Below are positions 53,928 through 62,083 of a stretch of 64,000 nt of DNA, piece after piece. The stretch lies in assembly GCF_030406605.1 (NCBI RefSeq), contig NZ_CP129104.1, positions 3,176,687-3,240,686 of the forward strand, read 5' to 3'. The stretch is from Curtobacterium sp. 458. Its GTDB lineage: Bacteria; Actinomycetota; Actinomycetes; Actinomycetales; Microbacteriaceae. The stretch's first letter is position 1; every line of letters starts with the position of its first letter. The notes under the pieces were generated by a model, which saw only the letters and a list, made by a program, of their open reading frames with translations, had not been told where the DNA came from and searched no databases. The position numbers were made by a program, and so were the translations under genes.

Positions 53928-54932
53928 CTAGTGGGCCGCCTGGCCGATGTGTGCCCGCGAGACGCGCTTGCGGAACACCCAGTAGGTCCAGGCCTGGTAA
54001 GCGAGCACGAGCGGCACGAAGATCAGCGCCACCCAGCTCATCACGGTCAGCGTGTACTGCCCGCTCGCAGCGTTGACCACGGTCAGGCTGTTGGCCGGGT
54101 CGTTCGACGCTGGCATCACGTTCGGGAAGATCGCCGTGAACATCGCCAGGACGACCGCCGCGATCGTCACCGCCATGAGTGTGAACGCCCGCCCCTCCTT
54201 GCCCCACACGTTGCAGAGGACCGCGAGGACGAGGGCCAGCGCCGCCACCACGGACAGCACGAGACTCGCCGGCGTCGCCCGGACGAACGCCATCGCGACG
54301 AGGAACGCCGCACCGACGACGATCGTGAGGATGCCCGCACGGGTCGCGAGGCGCTTCGCGCGGACCCGGATCTCGCCCTCGGTCTTCAGCGCGACGAACA
54401 CGACGCCGTGCGTGAAGAACACCATCAGGGTCGCGAGGCCGGTCAGCAGCGCGAACGGGTTGAGCAGGTCGAACAGCGTGCCCGTGAAGTTGTGGCCGGC
54501 GTCCATCGGGATGCCCCGGACGACGTTGCCGAACGCGACACCCCAGAGGAACGACGGGAGCGCGCTGCCGACGATGATCATGAGGTCGAAGCGGCGCTTC
54601 CACTCCAGGTGCTTCTCCTGGTGGCGGTACTCGAAGGAGACGCCGCGGGCGATGAGCGCCGCGAGGATGAGGAGCAGCGCCAGGTAGAACCCCGAGAACA
54701 TCGTGGCGTACCACTCGGGGAAGGCCGCGAACAGGCAGGCGCCCGCGACGATGACCCACGTCTCGTTGAGGTCCCAGACGGGGCCGATCGTGTTGATGAG
54801 CACCCGACGGTCGGTGTCGTCCTTGCCGAGGAACGGCAGGGACATCCCGACGCCGAAGTCGAAGCCGTCGAGGACGAAGTAGCCGACGAAGAACAGCGCG
54901 ACGATCGCGAACCAGAGAACCGGCAGATCCAT
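53928..54932 (-). CDS. cydB: Cytochrome bd ubiquinol oxidase subunit II
   Basis: 334-residue membrane subunit of the high-affinity terminal oxidase. The N-terminus MDLPVLWFAIVALFFVGYFVLDGFDFGVG is split here as helix one plus the conserved LDGFDFG, followed by GPVWDLNETWVI and about eight helices. The ATG overlaps the cydA stop (TGATG). It carries no cofactor ligands of its own in this family. Confidence 0.96.
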   Translation of the reverse strand: MDLPVLWFAIVALFFVGYFVLDGFDFGVGMSLPFLGKDDTDRRVLINTIGPVWDLNETWVIVAGACLFAAFPEWYATMFSGFYLALLLILAALIARGVSFEYRHQEKHLEWKRRFDLMIIVGSALPSFLWGVAFGNVVRGIPMDAGHNFTGTLFDLLNPFALLTGLATLMVFFTHGVVFVALKTEGEIRVRAKRLATRAGILTIVVGAAFLVAMAFVRATPASLVLSVVAALALVLAVLCNVWGKEGRAFTLMAVTIAAVVLAMFTAIFPNVMPASNDPANSLTVVNAASGQYTLTVMSWVALIFVPLVLAYQAWTYWVFRKRVSRAHIGQAAH

Positions 54933-56344
54933 CAGTAGACCGTCACTTCGTGCTTGACCTCACCGGTCTCCTCGTCGACCTCCGCCGGGGCGGCGGGGCC
55001 CTCTTGTGCGACCTTCTTGATGAGCCGGAACTCGACCACCGCGAGGGCGCCGTAGATGAGCGTGAACACGACGAGCGAGATGAGGACCTCGAGCCCGGTC
55101 ACGTTCGGCGAGACGCCGTCCGCGGTCTTGAGCAGCCCGAAGACGAGCCACGGCTGGCGACCCATCTCGGTGAAGATCCAACCCATGATCATCGCGGCCA
55201 TCGGCAGCGGCATCGCCCAGGTGGCGATCCGCCAGACCCAGCGCTGCTGCGGGAAGCGGCCCTTGCGGGTCAGCCACAGCCCGACGAGCGAGACCAGGAC
55301 GGCACCCACGCCGAGGGCGATCATCCAGCGGAACGCCCAGTAGGTCACCCAGATGATCGGCTTGTAGTCGCCGGCGCCGTACACCTGCGAGTACTGCGCC
55401 TGGAGGTCGTTGATGCCCTCGACCGTGCCGTTGAACGTGTGCGTCGAGAGGAACGACAGCAGGTACGGGATGCGGATCGAGAACAGCTCGTGCACCCCGT
55501 CCGGCGTCCCGAGCGTGAAGATCGAGAACGAGGCGTCCTTGCCGGTCGAGGTGTTGTAGAGCGCCTCGGCCGCCGCCATCTTCATCGGCTGGGTGTCGAC
55601 CATCGTCAGTCCGAGCTGGTCGCCGGTGAGGACCGTGAGCGCCCCGGACGCCAGCATCGTCCACATGCCGAACTTGAGCGCCGGCATCATCGTCTCGAGG
55701 TTCTGGTTGCGCGCCAGGTGCCAGGCGGCGACCGCGATGATCACCGACGCCGCGACCATGAACGCCCCGAACAGCGTGTGCGGGAAGGCAGCGAGGGCCA
55801 CCTTGTTCGTCAGCACGGCCCAGATGTCGGTGAGCTCCGCGCGGCCCTTGGCCTCGTTGATCGCGAAGCCGACCGGGTGCTGCATGAACGCGTTCGCCGC
55901 GAGGATGAAGTACGCCGACAGCATCGTGCCGATGCTCACGCACCAGATCGTCGCGAGGTGCACCTTCTTCGGCAGGCGGTCCCAGCCGAAGATCCAGAGG
56001 CCGATGAACGCCGCCTCGAAGAAGAACGCCAGGATGCCCTCGAGCGCGAGCGGCGCACCGAACACGTCACCGACGAAGCGGGAGTAGTTCGACCAGTTCA
56101 TGCCGAACTGGAACTCCTGCACGATGCCGGTGACGACACCCATCGCGAAGTTGATCAGGAAGATGCGCCCGAAGAACCGGGTGAGCTGCAGGTAGTGCGC
56201 CCGGCCCGTCCGGACCCAGGCGGTCTGGAACACGGCGACGACCACGGCCATGCCGATGGTCAGGGGCACGAAGAGGAAGTGGTAGATCGTCGTCAGACCG
56301 AACTGCCACCGCGACAGGATGAGCGGATCGAGGATGTCGTTCAT
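54932..56344 (-). CDS. cydA: Cytochrome bd ubiquinol oxidase subunit I
   Basis: 470-residue heme-bearing subunit that oxidises quinol and reduces oxygen. Ligand positions are in place: His22 in TIYHFLFVP, His189 in FPHTLFGAF, the glutamates Glu102 and Glu110 in LEGILAFFFE and the Met in FTEMGRQPW. It has about nine helices and a short Q-loop, the CydA form of Actinobacteria. It heads cydABDC and has its own promoter 100 bp upstream with a palindrome before it, probably for control by oxygen or redox state. Confidence 0.97.
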   Translation of the reverse strand: MNDILDPLILSRWQFGLTTIYHFLFVPLTIGMAVVVAVFQTAWVRTGRAHYLQLTRFFGRIFLINFAMGVVTGIVQEFQFGMNWSNYSRFVGDVFGAPLALEGILAFFFEAAFIGLWIFGWDRLPKKVHLATIWCVSIGTMLSAYFILAANAFMQHPVGFAINEAKGRAELTDIWAVLTNKVALAAFPHTLFGAFMVAASVIIAVAAWHLARNQNLETMMPALKFGMWTMLASGALTVLTGDQLGLTMVDTQPMKMAAAEALYNTSTGKDASFSIFTLGTPDGVHELFSIRIPYLLSFLSTHTFNGTVEGINDLQAQYSQVYGAGDYKPIIWVTYWAFRWMIALGVGAVLVSLVGLWLTRKGRFPQQRWVWRIATWAMPLPMAAMIMGWIFTEMGRQPWLVFGLLKTADGVSPNVTGLEVLISLVVFTLIYGALAVVEFRLIKKVAQEGPAAPAEVDEETGEVKHEVTVY

Positions 56345-56444
56345 GCGGCGTTTCCGAGCCGGGTCGCCGCGCGCTGTTGGTGCACGTCAGTTGCTTCCTG
56401 TGGAAGGGGGAACTTCTGGTGTCACAGGCCGTTGGGACACCTCC

Positions 56445-56474
56445 ACGCTACCGTCCGGACACCTGCTTCGACAA
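56445..56474 (-). promoter_or_regulatory. Promoter of cydABDC
   Basis: Minus-strand TTGTCG (56469-56474), an 18-nt spacer and TAGCGT (56445-56450), about 100 bp upstream of cydA. Confidence 0.6.
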
Positions 56475-56490
56475 GTTGTAGAACCGCCCT

Positions 56491-56506
56491 CTGCACGAAC
56501 GTGCAG
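56491..56506. promoter_or_regulatory. Palindrome upstream of the cyd promoter
   Basis: CTGCACG-AA-CGTGCAG is a perfect 7-bp inverted repeat just upstream of the cydA -35 box, with a further half-site CTGCACGG at 56512. The place fits an activator or repressor of the oxidase operon. Confidence 0.55.
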
Positions 56507-56566
56507 ATGAACTGCACGGCACGGTTGTGCGGAACAAGCGTGCTGCGACGATGTCTCGCGGAACGA

Positions 56567-56600
56567 CGACAAGCGCCGGGCCGAAGCCCGACGCCTGTCG
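56567..56600 (-). terminator. Hairpin after the osmoprotectant transporter operon
   Basis: CGACAAGCGCCGGGC pairs with GCCCGACGCCTGTCG with two G-U-type mismatches across a 4-nt loop, 23 bp after the binding-protein stop. It separates that operon from the cyd promoter. Confidence 0.6.
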
Positions 56601-56623
56601 CTTTTCGTGCCGTGCCGGTACGC

Positions 56624-57544
56624 CTAGAGGAGACCCTTCTCGGTGAGGAAGTCCTTGGCGATGGTGGACGCCTTCTCCTTGTCGTTCACGCTCTTCGCGT
56701 TGAGGTCGATGAGCGCGTCGGTCGTGAGGACCTTGCTGACCTTGTCGATGTCGGCCGCCGCCTTGTCGTCGACCTTCTTCGAGACGACCGGGATGACGTT
56801 CTGCGGGAGGATCAGGTTCTCCGGGTCCTTCAGCGAGACGAAGTCGTTCGCCTTGATGCTCGGGTCGGCGCTGTAGATGTCCGCGAGCTGGACCGTGCCG
56901 TCCTTGAGGGCCTTGACCGTGAGCGCTCCGCCGGAGTCCTCGACGGCCTTGAAGTCCACGTCCACGCCGTAGACCGACTTGAGGCCCTTCGGCCCGTACG
57001 GACGGGTCTGGAACTCGGAGTTCGCGCCGACGGTCAGCTTCTCCTTGACGTTCTTGAGGTCCGCCAGGCTGGTGACGTCGTTGTCCTCGGAGAACTTCTT
57101 GGTGACGGTGTAGCTGTCCTGGTCGGTCGCCTCGGCCTCGTCGAGCACGCGGAGGCCGGACGGCAGCGCCTTGGTCAGGGCGGAGTCGATCTCCGACGAG
57201 GTCTTCGCGTCGGAGTTCTTGTCGTAGTACTGCAGCAGGTTGCCGCTGTACTCGGGCATGACGTCGATCGCGCCCTTCTGGAGCTGCGGGAGGTAGATCT
57301 CGCGCTGCCCGATGTTGAAGTTCCGCTTCACCTGGAAGCCGTCCTTCTCGAGGACCTGCGCGTACATCTCGGCGATGATCTCGTTCGAGTAGTACTGCTG
57401 CGACCCGATGACGATCGTCTTCGAGTCGCTGGAGGCGCTGGAGCCGCTGTCGAGCGGGTTGCTCGACGCGCAACCGGTCAGGGCTGCCGCGACGCCCAGT
57501 GCCAGCGCTGCTGCGACGCCGGCACGGATCTTTGCTGTGATCAC
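56624..57544 (-). CDS. Osmoprotectant-type ABC substrate-binding lipoprotein (OpuAC/OsmF-like)
   Basis: 306-residue receptor for quaternary amines such as glycine betaine or choline. GTG start; signal with lipobox LTGC (Cys25). The mature part begins TIVIGSQQYYSNEIIAEMYAQVLE and contains VMPEYSGNLLQYY, TVGANSEFQTRPYG and ADIYSADPSI, all family motifs; aromatic residues of the binding cage are in the YY and Y positions. It overlaps the permease upstream (GTGA) and is the last gene of a four-gene operon. Substrate inferred from family. Confidence 0.9.
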   Translation of the reverse strand: MITAKIRAGVAAALALGVAAALTGCASSNPLDSGSSASSDSKTIVIGSQQYYSNEIIAEMYAQVLEKDGFQVKRNFNIGQREIYLPQLQKGAIDVMPEYSGNLLQYYDKNSDAKTSSEIDSALTKALPSGLRVLDEAEATDQDSYTVTKKFSEDNDVTSLADLKNVKEKLTVGANSEFQTRPYGPKGLKSVYGVDVDFKAVEDSGGALTVKALKDGTVQLADIYSADPSIKANDFVSLKDPENLILPQNVIPVVSKKVDDKAAADIDKVSKVLTTDALIDLNAKSVNDKEKASTIAKDFLTEKGLL

Positions 57545-58269
57545 GATGGATTTCCTTCCGGGATGGGATTGCGGGACCGCTCGCGCGACCCCTGGCGCCG
57601 CCGAGCCGACGGGTCAGCGGTGCCCTTGGGCACCGCCGCCCGCTGGAGTGCGGCGAACACGATCTCGAACGCGATCGCGAGTGCGATCACGAGGATTGAG
57701 GCGCCGAGCATCTCGGCGTAGTCCTGGGTCTTCAACCCGAGGAAGAAGTACCCGCCGAGCCCGCCGGCCCCCACGTATGCGGCGAGCGTCGCGGTGGCGA
57801 CGACCTGCAGGACGGCCGCTCGGATGCCCCCGATGAGCAGCGGGAGCCCGAGCGGGATCTCGACCTTCCACAGCACTTGCCAGCCGGTCATGCCCTGGGC
57901 CTTCGCGGCGTCGACGGTGACCGGCTCGACGGACTCGATCCCCGAGTACGCGCCGGCGAGCACCGACGGGATCGCGAGGATCACGAGTGCGAGGAGCGGT
58001 GCTTCGAGCCCGATGCCGAGCAGGAGCCCGAACAGCGACAGGACACCCAGCGTGGGGAGCGCTCGGACGCCACCAGAGGTCGCGATGGAGAAGCCCCGGA
58101 GCTTCCCGGTGTGCCCGATCGCGTACCCGAGGGGCACCGCGATGAGCGAGGCGATCAGCACTGCGAGGAGGGTGATCCAGACGTGCTCCCAGAGGCGGCC
58201 GGGGATGGCGTTGTAGCCGGAGTAGTTCTGCGGGTCGAACACCCAAGCGAACGCGCTGCCGATGATCAC
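57541..58269 (-). CDS. Osmoprotectant-type ABC permease (OpuBD-like)
   Basis: 242-residue permease with about five helices. The ATPase-docking loop is VDAAKAQGMTGWQVLWKVEIPLGLPLL, split by its EAA-like core AAKAQGMTGWQ. GTG at 58269 overlaps the stop of the preceding permease, and its own stop overlaps the binding-protein GTG. The C-terminal tail is basic (RRRQGSRERSRNP). Confidence 0.9.
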   Translation of the reverse strand: MIIGSAFAWVFDPQNYSGYNAIPGRLWEHVWITLLAVLIASLIAVPLGYAIGHTGKLRGFSIATSGGVRALPTLGVLSLFGLLLGIGLEAPLLALVILAIPSVLAGAYSGIESVEPVTVDAAKAQGMTGWQVLWKVEIPLGLPLLIGGIRAAVLQVVATATLAAYVGAGGLGGYFFLGLKTQDYAEMLGASILVIALAIAFEIVFAALQRAAVPKGTADPSARRRQGSRERSRNPIPEGNPS

Positions 58270-58982
58270 GACGTCACCTCCGCCTGCTGGAGCACTCGTC
58301 GGGCAGACCGCCGACCGGTCTGGACTCGGCGGGTCCACGGCATCACGAGCCTCCCGAGCAGCACGAGCAACCCGTCGAGCGCGAACGCGAGGACGAGCAC
58401 CATGACGATCCCCGAGATGATCTCCTCGTAGATCCCGCGGGCGAGCCCGTCCGTGAAGAGCGACCCGAGGCTCTGGATGCCGAGCACGGCACCGACGGTG
58501 GTGAGCGAGATCGTGGACACGGCGACGACGCGGAGGCCGGCGAGCAGGACCGGACCGGCCAGTGGGAGCTCGACGCGGAAGAACCGCTGACCGGACGAGT
58601 ACCCCATCGCGGTCGCGGCAGAAGCCGTCGCGGCGTCCACCGAGGTCAGACCGTCCACCGTCGACCGCACCATGAGGGCCAGGCCGTAGATGGTCAGGCT
58701 GATGATGACGTTCACCGGACTGGTCAGGCTCGTGCCGATGATGCCCGGCAGCGCGACGAAGAGCGCGAGCGACGGGATCGCGTAGAGCAGCCCGGCGAAC
58801 GTCACGATGCCGCTGCCGAGACCGGACGAGAAACGGGATCCCCCGGGGCGCTGCAACCGGACGACGATCCACCCGATCGGGATCGAGAGCAGGAACGCGA
58901 TGAAGATCGGCGGGATGGCGATCGCGAGGTGCGCGACGGTCGCGTCGCCGATGGTGTCGAGGTTCGACAGGACCCAGTTCAC
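58266..58982 (-). CDS. Osmoprotectant-type ABC permease (OpuBB-like)
   Basis: 238-residue permease, second half of the channel. Helices begin at about residue 15 (LAIAIPPIFIAFLLSIPIGWIVV); the docking loop is ASAATAMGYSSGQRFFRVELP. The start is a GTG overlapping the ATPase stop. Compared with its neighbour it has no long C-terminal tail. Confidence 0.9.
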   Translation of the reverse strand: MNWVLSNLDTIGDATVAHLAIAIPPIFIAFLLSIPIGWIVVRLQRPGGSRFSSGLGSGIVTFAGLLYAIPSLALFVALPGIIGTSLTSPVNVIISLTIYGLALMVRSTVDGLTSVDAATASAATAMGYSSGQRFFRVELPLAGPVLLAGLRVVAVSTISLTTVGAVLGIQSLGSLFTDGLARGIYEEIISGIVMVLVLAFALDGLLVLLGRLVMPWTRRVQTGRRSARRVLQQAEVTS

Positions 58983-59893
58983 CGGGGCCCCCCACCCTGC
59001 GCCGGAGCACCCGGGGCGGTGTCACGCGCCCCGGCCTCTGTTCCCTGCGGCACGGCGGCCGCGGCGTCCACCACCTGCACCGGGCCCGTCAGGACCCCGG
59101 CAGCACGGCCGTCGCCGTCCACGACGATCGGCCCGGTCGGCGTCTGCTCGACCCGGAGTGCGCGACGACCACGGCCGGCACCGATGAAGTTCGCGACGAA
59201 GTCGTCGGCGGGCTCGGCGAGGATCTCGGCCGGGGTGCCCTGCTGCGCGATCTCGCCGCCCTTCTTCAGGATGACGACCTGGTCACCGAGCTTGAACGCC
59301 TCGTCGATGTCGTGCGTGACGAAGACCACGGTCTTGCCGAGCTCGCGCTGCAGACGGATGAGCTCGTCCTGGAGGTCGTTCCGCACGAGCGGGTCGACGG
59401 CCCCGAACGGCTCGTCCATGAGCAGGACGTTCGGGTCGACCGCGAGTCCGCGGGCGACGCCGACGCGCTGCTGCTGGCCACCGGAGAGCTGCGAGGGGTA
59501 CCGGGTGGCGAACGCGCGGTCGAGCCCGACGGTGTCCATCAGTTCGAGGGCACGTTCGCGCGCCTTCGCCTTGGACACGCCGGTCAGGAGCGGCACGGTC
59601 GCGATGTTGTCGACGACGCGACGGTGCGGCAGGAGGCCGGCGTTCTGCATCACGTAGCCGATGCGGCGGCGGAGCTGCACCGGGTCGACGGAGGCGACGT
59701 CCTCCCCGTCGATGGACACCGAGCCCGAGGTCGGATCGACCATGCGGTTGATCATCCGGAGGAGCGTCGTCTTGCCACAACCGCTCGACCCCACGAAGAC
59801 CGTGGTGGTCCGGGAGGGGATGACGAGGTTGAAGTCCTCGACCGCGGTGGTGCCGTCCGGGTACGTCTTGCGTACCGAGCGGAACTCGATCAT
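58979..59893 (-). CDS. Osmoprotectant-type ABC ATP-binding protein (OpuBA-like)
   Basis: 304-residue ATPase with Walker A GSSGCGKTT, Q-loop YVMQNAGLLPHR, signature LSGGQQQRVGVARGL, Walker B VLLMDEPFGAVDP and the switch His in VFVTHDIDEAF. The region after ~220 holds a partial regulatory (CBS-like) stretch (VDGDGRAAGVLTGPVQV). It is the first gene of the operon, in the order ATPase-permease-permease-receptor. Confidence 0.92.
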   Translation of the reverse strand: MIEFRSVRKTYPDGTTAVEDFNLVIPSRTTTVFVGSSGCGKTTLLRMINRMVDPTSGSVSIDGEDVASVDPVQLRRRIGYVMQNAGLLPHRRVVDNIATVPLLTGVSKAKARERALELMDTVGLDRAFATRYPSQLSGGQQQRVGVARGLAVDPNVLLMDEPFGAVDPLVRNDLQDELIRLQRELGKTVVFVTHDIDEAFKLGDQVVILKKGGEIAQQGTPAEILAEPADDFVANFIGAGRGRRALRVEQTPTGPIVVDGDGRAAGVLTGPVQVVDAAAAVPQGTEAGARDTAPGAPAQGGGPR

Positions 59894-59948
59894 GGGTGCC
59901 CTTCTGTTCGGAGGTAGCCCGACTCCGCACGAGAGTACCCGCGAGGAC

Positions 59949-59980
59949 CGACACGGGTTCCGTCGTGACGCCCCGTGTCG
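59949..59980 (-). other. Hairpin in the leader of the osmoprotectant operon
   Basis: CGACACGGG (59949-59957) pairs with CCCGTGTCG (59972-59980), 55 bp upstream of the ATPase start. It may be part of a 5' leader or a second terminator stem for the TetR gene. Confidence 0.4.
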
Positions 59981-60019
59981 CCTCAGGGACAGCGAGCACG
60001 ACCGGGACGCCGACGCGAC

Positions 60020-60053
60020 GACGCCCGCGACTCCTCTTCGGAGCGCGGGCGTC
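60020..60053 (-). terminator. Terminator after the TetR gene
   Basis: GACGCCCGCG pairs perfectly with CGCGGGCGTC over 10 bp, enclosing a 14-nt loop that can pair further (TCC/GGA). It begins 20 bp after the TetR stop. Confidence 0.7.
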
Positions 60054-60073
60054 GGCGGATGGGCGGCTGCGAC

Positions 60074-60721
60074 TCAGGCGTCGCGGAGGACCGTCTCGAG
60101 GTAGCTGTGCGTCATCGTGCGGTAGGCCTCGACCAGCGCCCGGTCGGGCTGGTCGCGGTCGGCGTGCGCCCGCGCGAGCACGGCGTGCCCCGACTCGGCG
60201 AGGACGGTCCACGCCCGGTCCACCGCCTCGCCCGCGGGCAGGTCGAAGCGCTCGCGCATGACCTGGCTGACGGCGCCCCCGAGCGCGGCCATCCGGTCCT
60301 CGTCGTCCCCCGTGCCGGCGTCGGCGGTGTCGCCGAAGCCGATCGCACGGAACCCGGGCTCGGTGCGGTACATCTCGGCCGTCATGTCGATGAGCGCGTC
60401 GCAGCCGGCCTTCCAGTCGGTCGCGCCGCTGGACTCGAGCGCGTCGACGAAGCGCGCGGCCAGACGCTGGGTGCAGCGGATGGCCAGGGCCTCGACCACG
60501 GCGATGCGGTCCGGGAAGTAGCGGTAGACGGTGCCGATCGACGCCCCGGCGCGCTCGGCGACCATGGCCGTGGTCAGGCGCTCGAACCCGATCTCGTCGA
60601 TGACCGCGGCGGCGGCGTCGAGGAGACCGGCGAGGCGCGCCGAACTGCGGGCTTGGACCGGCTCGTTCCTGAGCAGTGATGATCCCCCCGGCAGTGCGTT
60701 CGAAACCTCGGTGACGAGCAC
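60074..60721 (-). CDS. TetR/AcrR-family transcriptional regulator
   Basis: 215-residue regulator. The helix-turn-helix spans about residues 38-78 (AAAVIDEIGFERLTTAMVAERAG and IGTVYRYFPDRIAVVEAL), after an unusually long N-terminal arm of ~30 residues. GTG at 60721 has AAGGAG at 5-nt spacing. The ligand domain has no recognisable partner. It is divergent from the DUF2183 gene, with 199 bp between the starts, and lies beside the osmoprotectant transporter; its targets are unknown. Confidence 0.9.
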   Translation of the reverse strand: MLVTEVSNALPGGSSLLRNEPVQARSSARLAGLLDAAAAVIDEIGFERLTTAMVAERAGASIGTVYRYFPDRIAVVEALAIRCTQRLAARFVDALESSGATDWKAGCDALIDMTAEMYRTEPGFRAIGFGDTADAGTGDDEDRMAALGGAVSQVMRERFDLPAGEAVDRAWTVLAESGHAVLARAHADRDQPDRALVEAYRTMTHSYLETVLRDA

Positions 60722-60908
60722 GTGTACTCCTTCTCGCGTCCTCGACGCGCTCCCCACGCGGTGGCCCGCGCGGTGCGTTGTGTTTCACCGTCCACACGAC
60801 AGGTGCACGGTGGTGTCCGGCCCATGGTCGCAGACTTCGTCTGGAACTCGGCTGCGACTCTCCCGGTCGAGGATGAGCAACCTCGGGTCCGGCGACGCCC
60901 CGGCGTGG

Positions 60909-60914
60909 AATGAT
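60909..60914 (+). promoter_or_regulatory. Possible -10 box (AATGAT) of the DUF2183 gene
   Basis: AATGAT ends 6 nt before the ATG at 60921, with only GGGG and no proper ribosome-binding site between. Match to TANNNT is incomplete. Confidence 0.35.
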
Positions 60915-60920
60915 GGGGCG

Positions 60921-61970
60921 ATGCCCGACCCGACTCCCCACGAGCCGTCGCTGGCCGAGCCGATCCTGCACCGAGCGGCACGCATCGAGGACGCCGTGCA
61001 GGAGTTCCGCGAGCAGCGCGCCCGTCGCCGCGGACTCGTCCCCACCGTGATCCCCTACACCGGGTACGGTGCCCCGGGCTGGGTCCGCGTCCTCGCGCGC
61101 GTGCTGCTCACCCGCCGCGGCCTGGCCTCGGACGCCTCGTACATCGGGGTCCGCGGGTGGCGCAGCTTCACGAGCGTGGCGGTCGACTCGGCCGAGGTCA
61201 CGATCACGGCCGGCGGTCGCAGCCACGTCGTCCAGTCGGACCGCGGCGGTGTGGTCGACGCCATCGTCCCGATCGACCTCGAGCCCGGGTGGCGCACGAT
61301 CGAGCTCTCCGCCGGGGGCACGCGCGCCGTCCAGGCCGACGTCTTCGTGGTGCACCCGGACACCCGCTTCGGGCTGCTCTCGGACATCGACGACACCGTG
61401 ATGGTGACGAGCCTCCCCCGCCCGATGCTCGCGGCGTGGAACTCGTTCGTCCTCACCGAGCACGCACGACGTCCGGTCCCGGGCATGTCCGTCCTCTACG
61501 AACGCGTGCTCGCGCAGCACCCCGGTGCCCCGACGGTCTACCTGTCCACGGGCGCGTGGAACGTCGCGCCGACCCTGCAGCGGTTCCTCACCCGGAACAT
61601 GTACCCGACCGGCACCCTGCTGCTGACGGACTGGGGTCCGACGCACGACCGCTTCTTCCGCAGCGGTCAGCTCCACAAGCAGGAGAACCTCCGGCGTCTG
61701 GCCCGTGACTTCCCGGACGTGCAGTGGTTGCTCGTCGGCGACGACGGCCAGCACGACGAGTCGCTGTACGGCGAGTTCTCGCGGGAGCACCCGGACAACG
61801 TCGCCGCGGTGGCGATCCGGCAGCTTTCCACGAGCGAGGCGGTCCTCGCCGGTGGCCGCTCGAAGGCGCAGGAGCGGTCGCGTGACTCGGCGGCACCGTG
61901 GGTGTTCGCGCCGGACGGCGCCGGACTCTGGACGGAGTTGCAGCGCGTCGGGGTCGTCGAGGCGGACTGA
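60921..61970 (+). CDS. DUF2183 (App1-like) phosphatase family protein
   Basis: 349-residue protein. The N-terminal half (about 40-145) is a beta-rich domain (YTGYGAPGWVRVLARVLL, VEVTI-like strands); the second half is a HAD-like phosphatase of the App1 type with catalytic LLSDIDDTVMVT (Asp155, Asp157), the lysine in HKQENLRRL and the motif WLLVGDDGQHDESLYGEF. Yeast App1 is a phosphatidate phosphatase, so a lipid phosphatase role is possible here. It is followed 113 bp later by the GH15 gene. Confidence 0.88.
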   Translation: MPDPTPHEPSLAEPILHRAARIEDAVQEFREQRARRRGLVPTVIPYTGYGAPGWVRVLARVLLTRRGLASDASYIGVRGWRSFTSVAVDSAEVTITAGGRSHVVQSDRGGVVDAIVPIDLEPGWRTIELSAGGTRAVQADVFVVHPDTRFGLLSDIDDTVMVTSLPRPMLAAWNSFVLTEHARRPVPGMSVLYERVLAQHPGAPTVYLSTGAWNVAPTLQRFLTRNMYPTGTLLLTDWGPTHDRFFRSGQLHKQENLRRLARDFPDVQWLLVGDDGQHDESLYGEFSREHPDNVAAVAIRQLSTSEAVLAGGRSKAQERSRDSAAPWVFAPDGAGLWTELQRVGVVEAD

Positions 61971-62083
61971 CACGCCCCCGGAGACGCTCGCGGCGGCCCG
62001 ACCTCATGCACGACGTCGGCGCACCCGGCTGAGCACCTCTTCAGCGCAGCGTCCGCCGGGCGGTGGCGTGGTTCGATCGGGGC

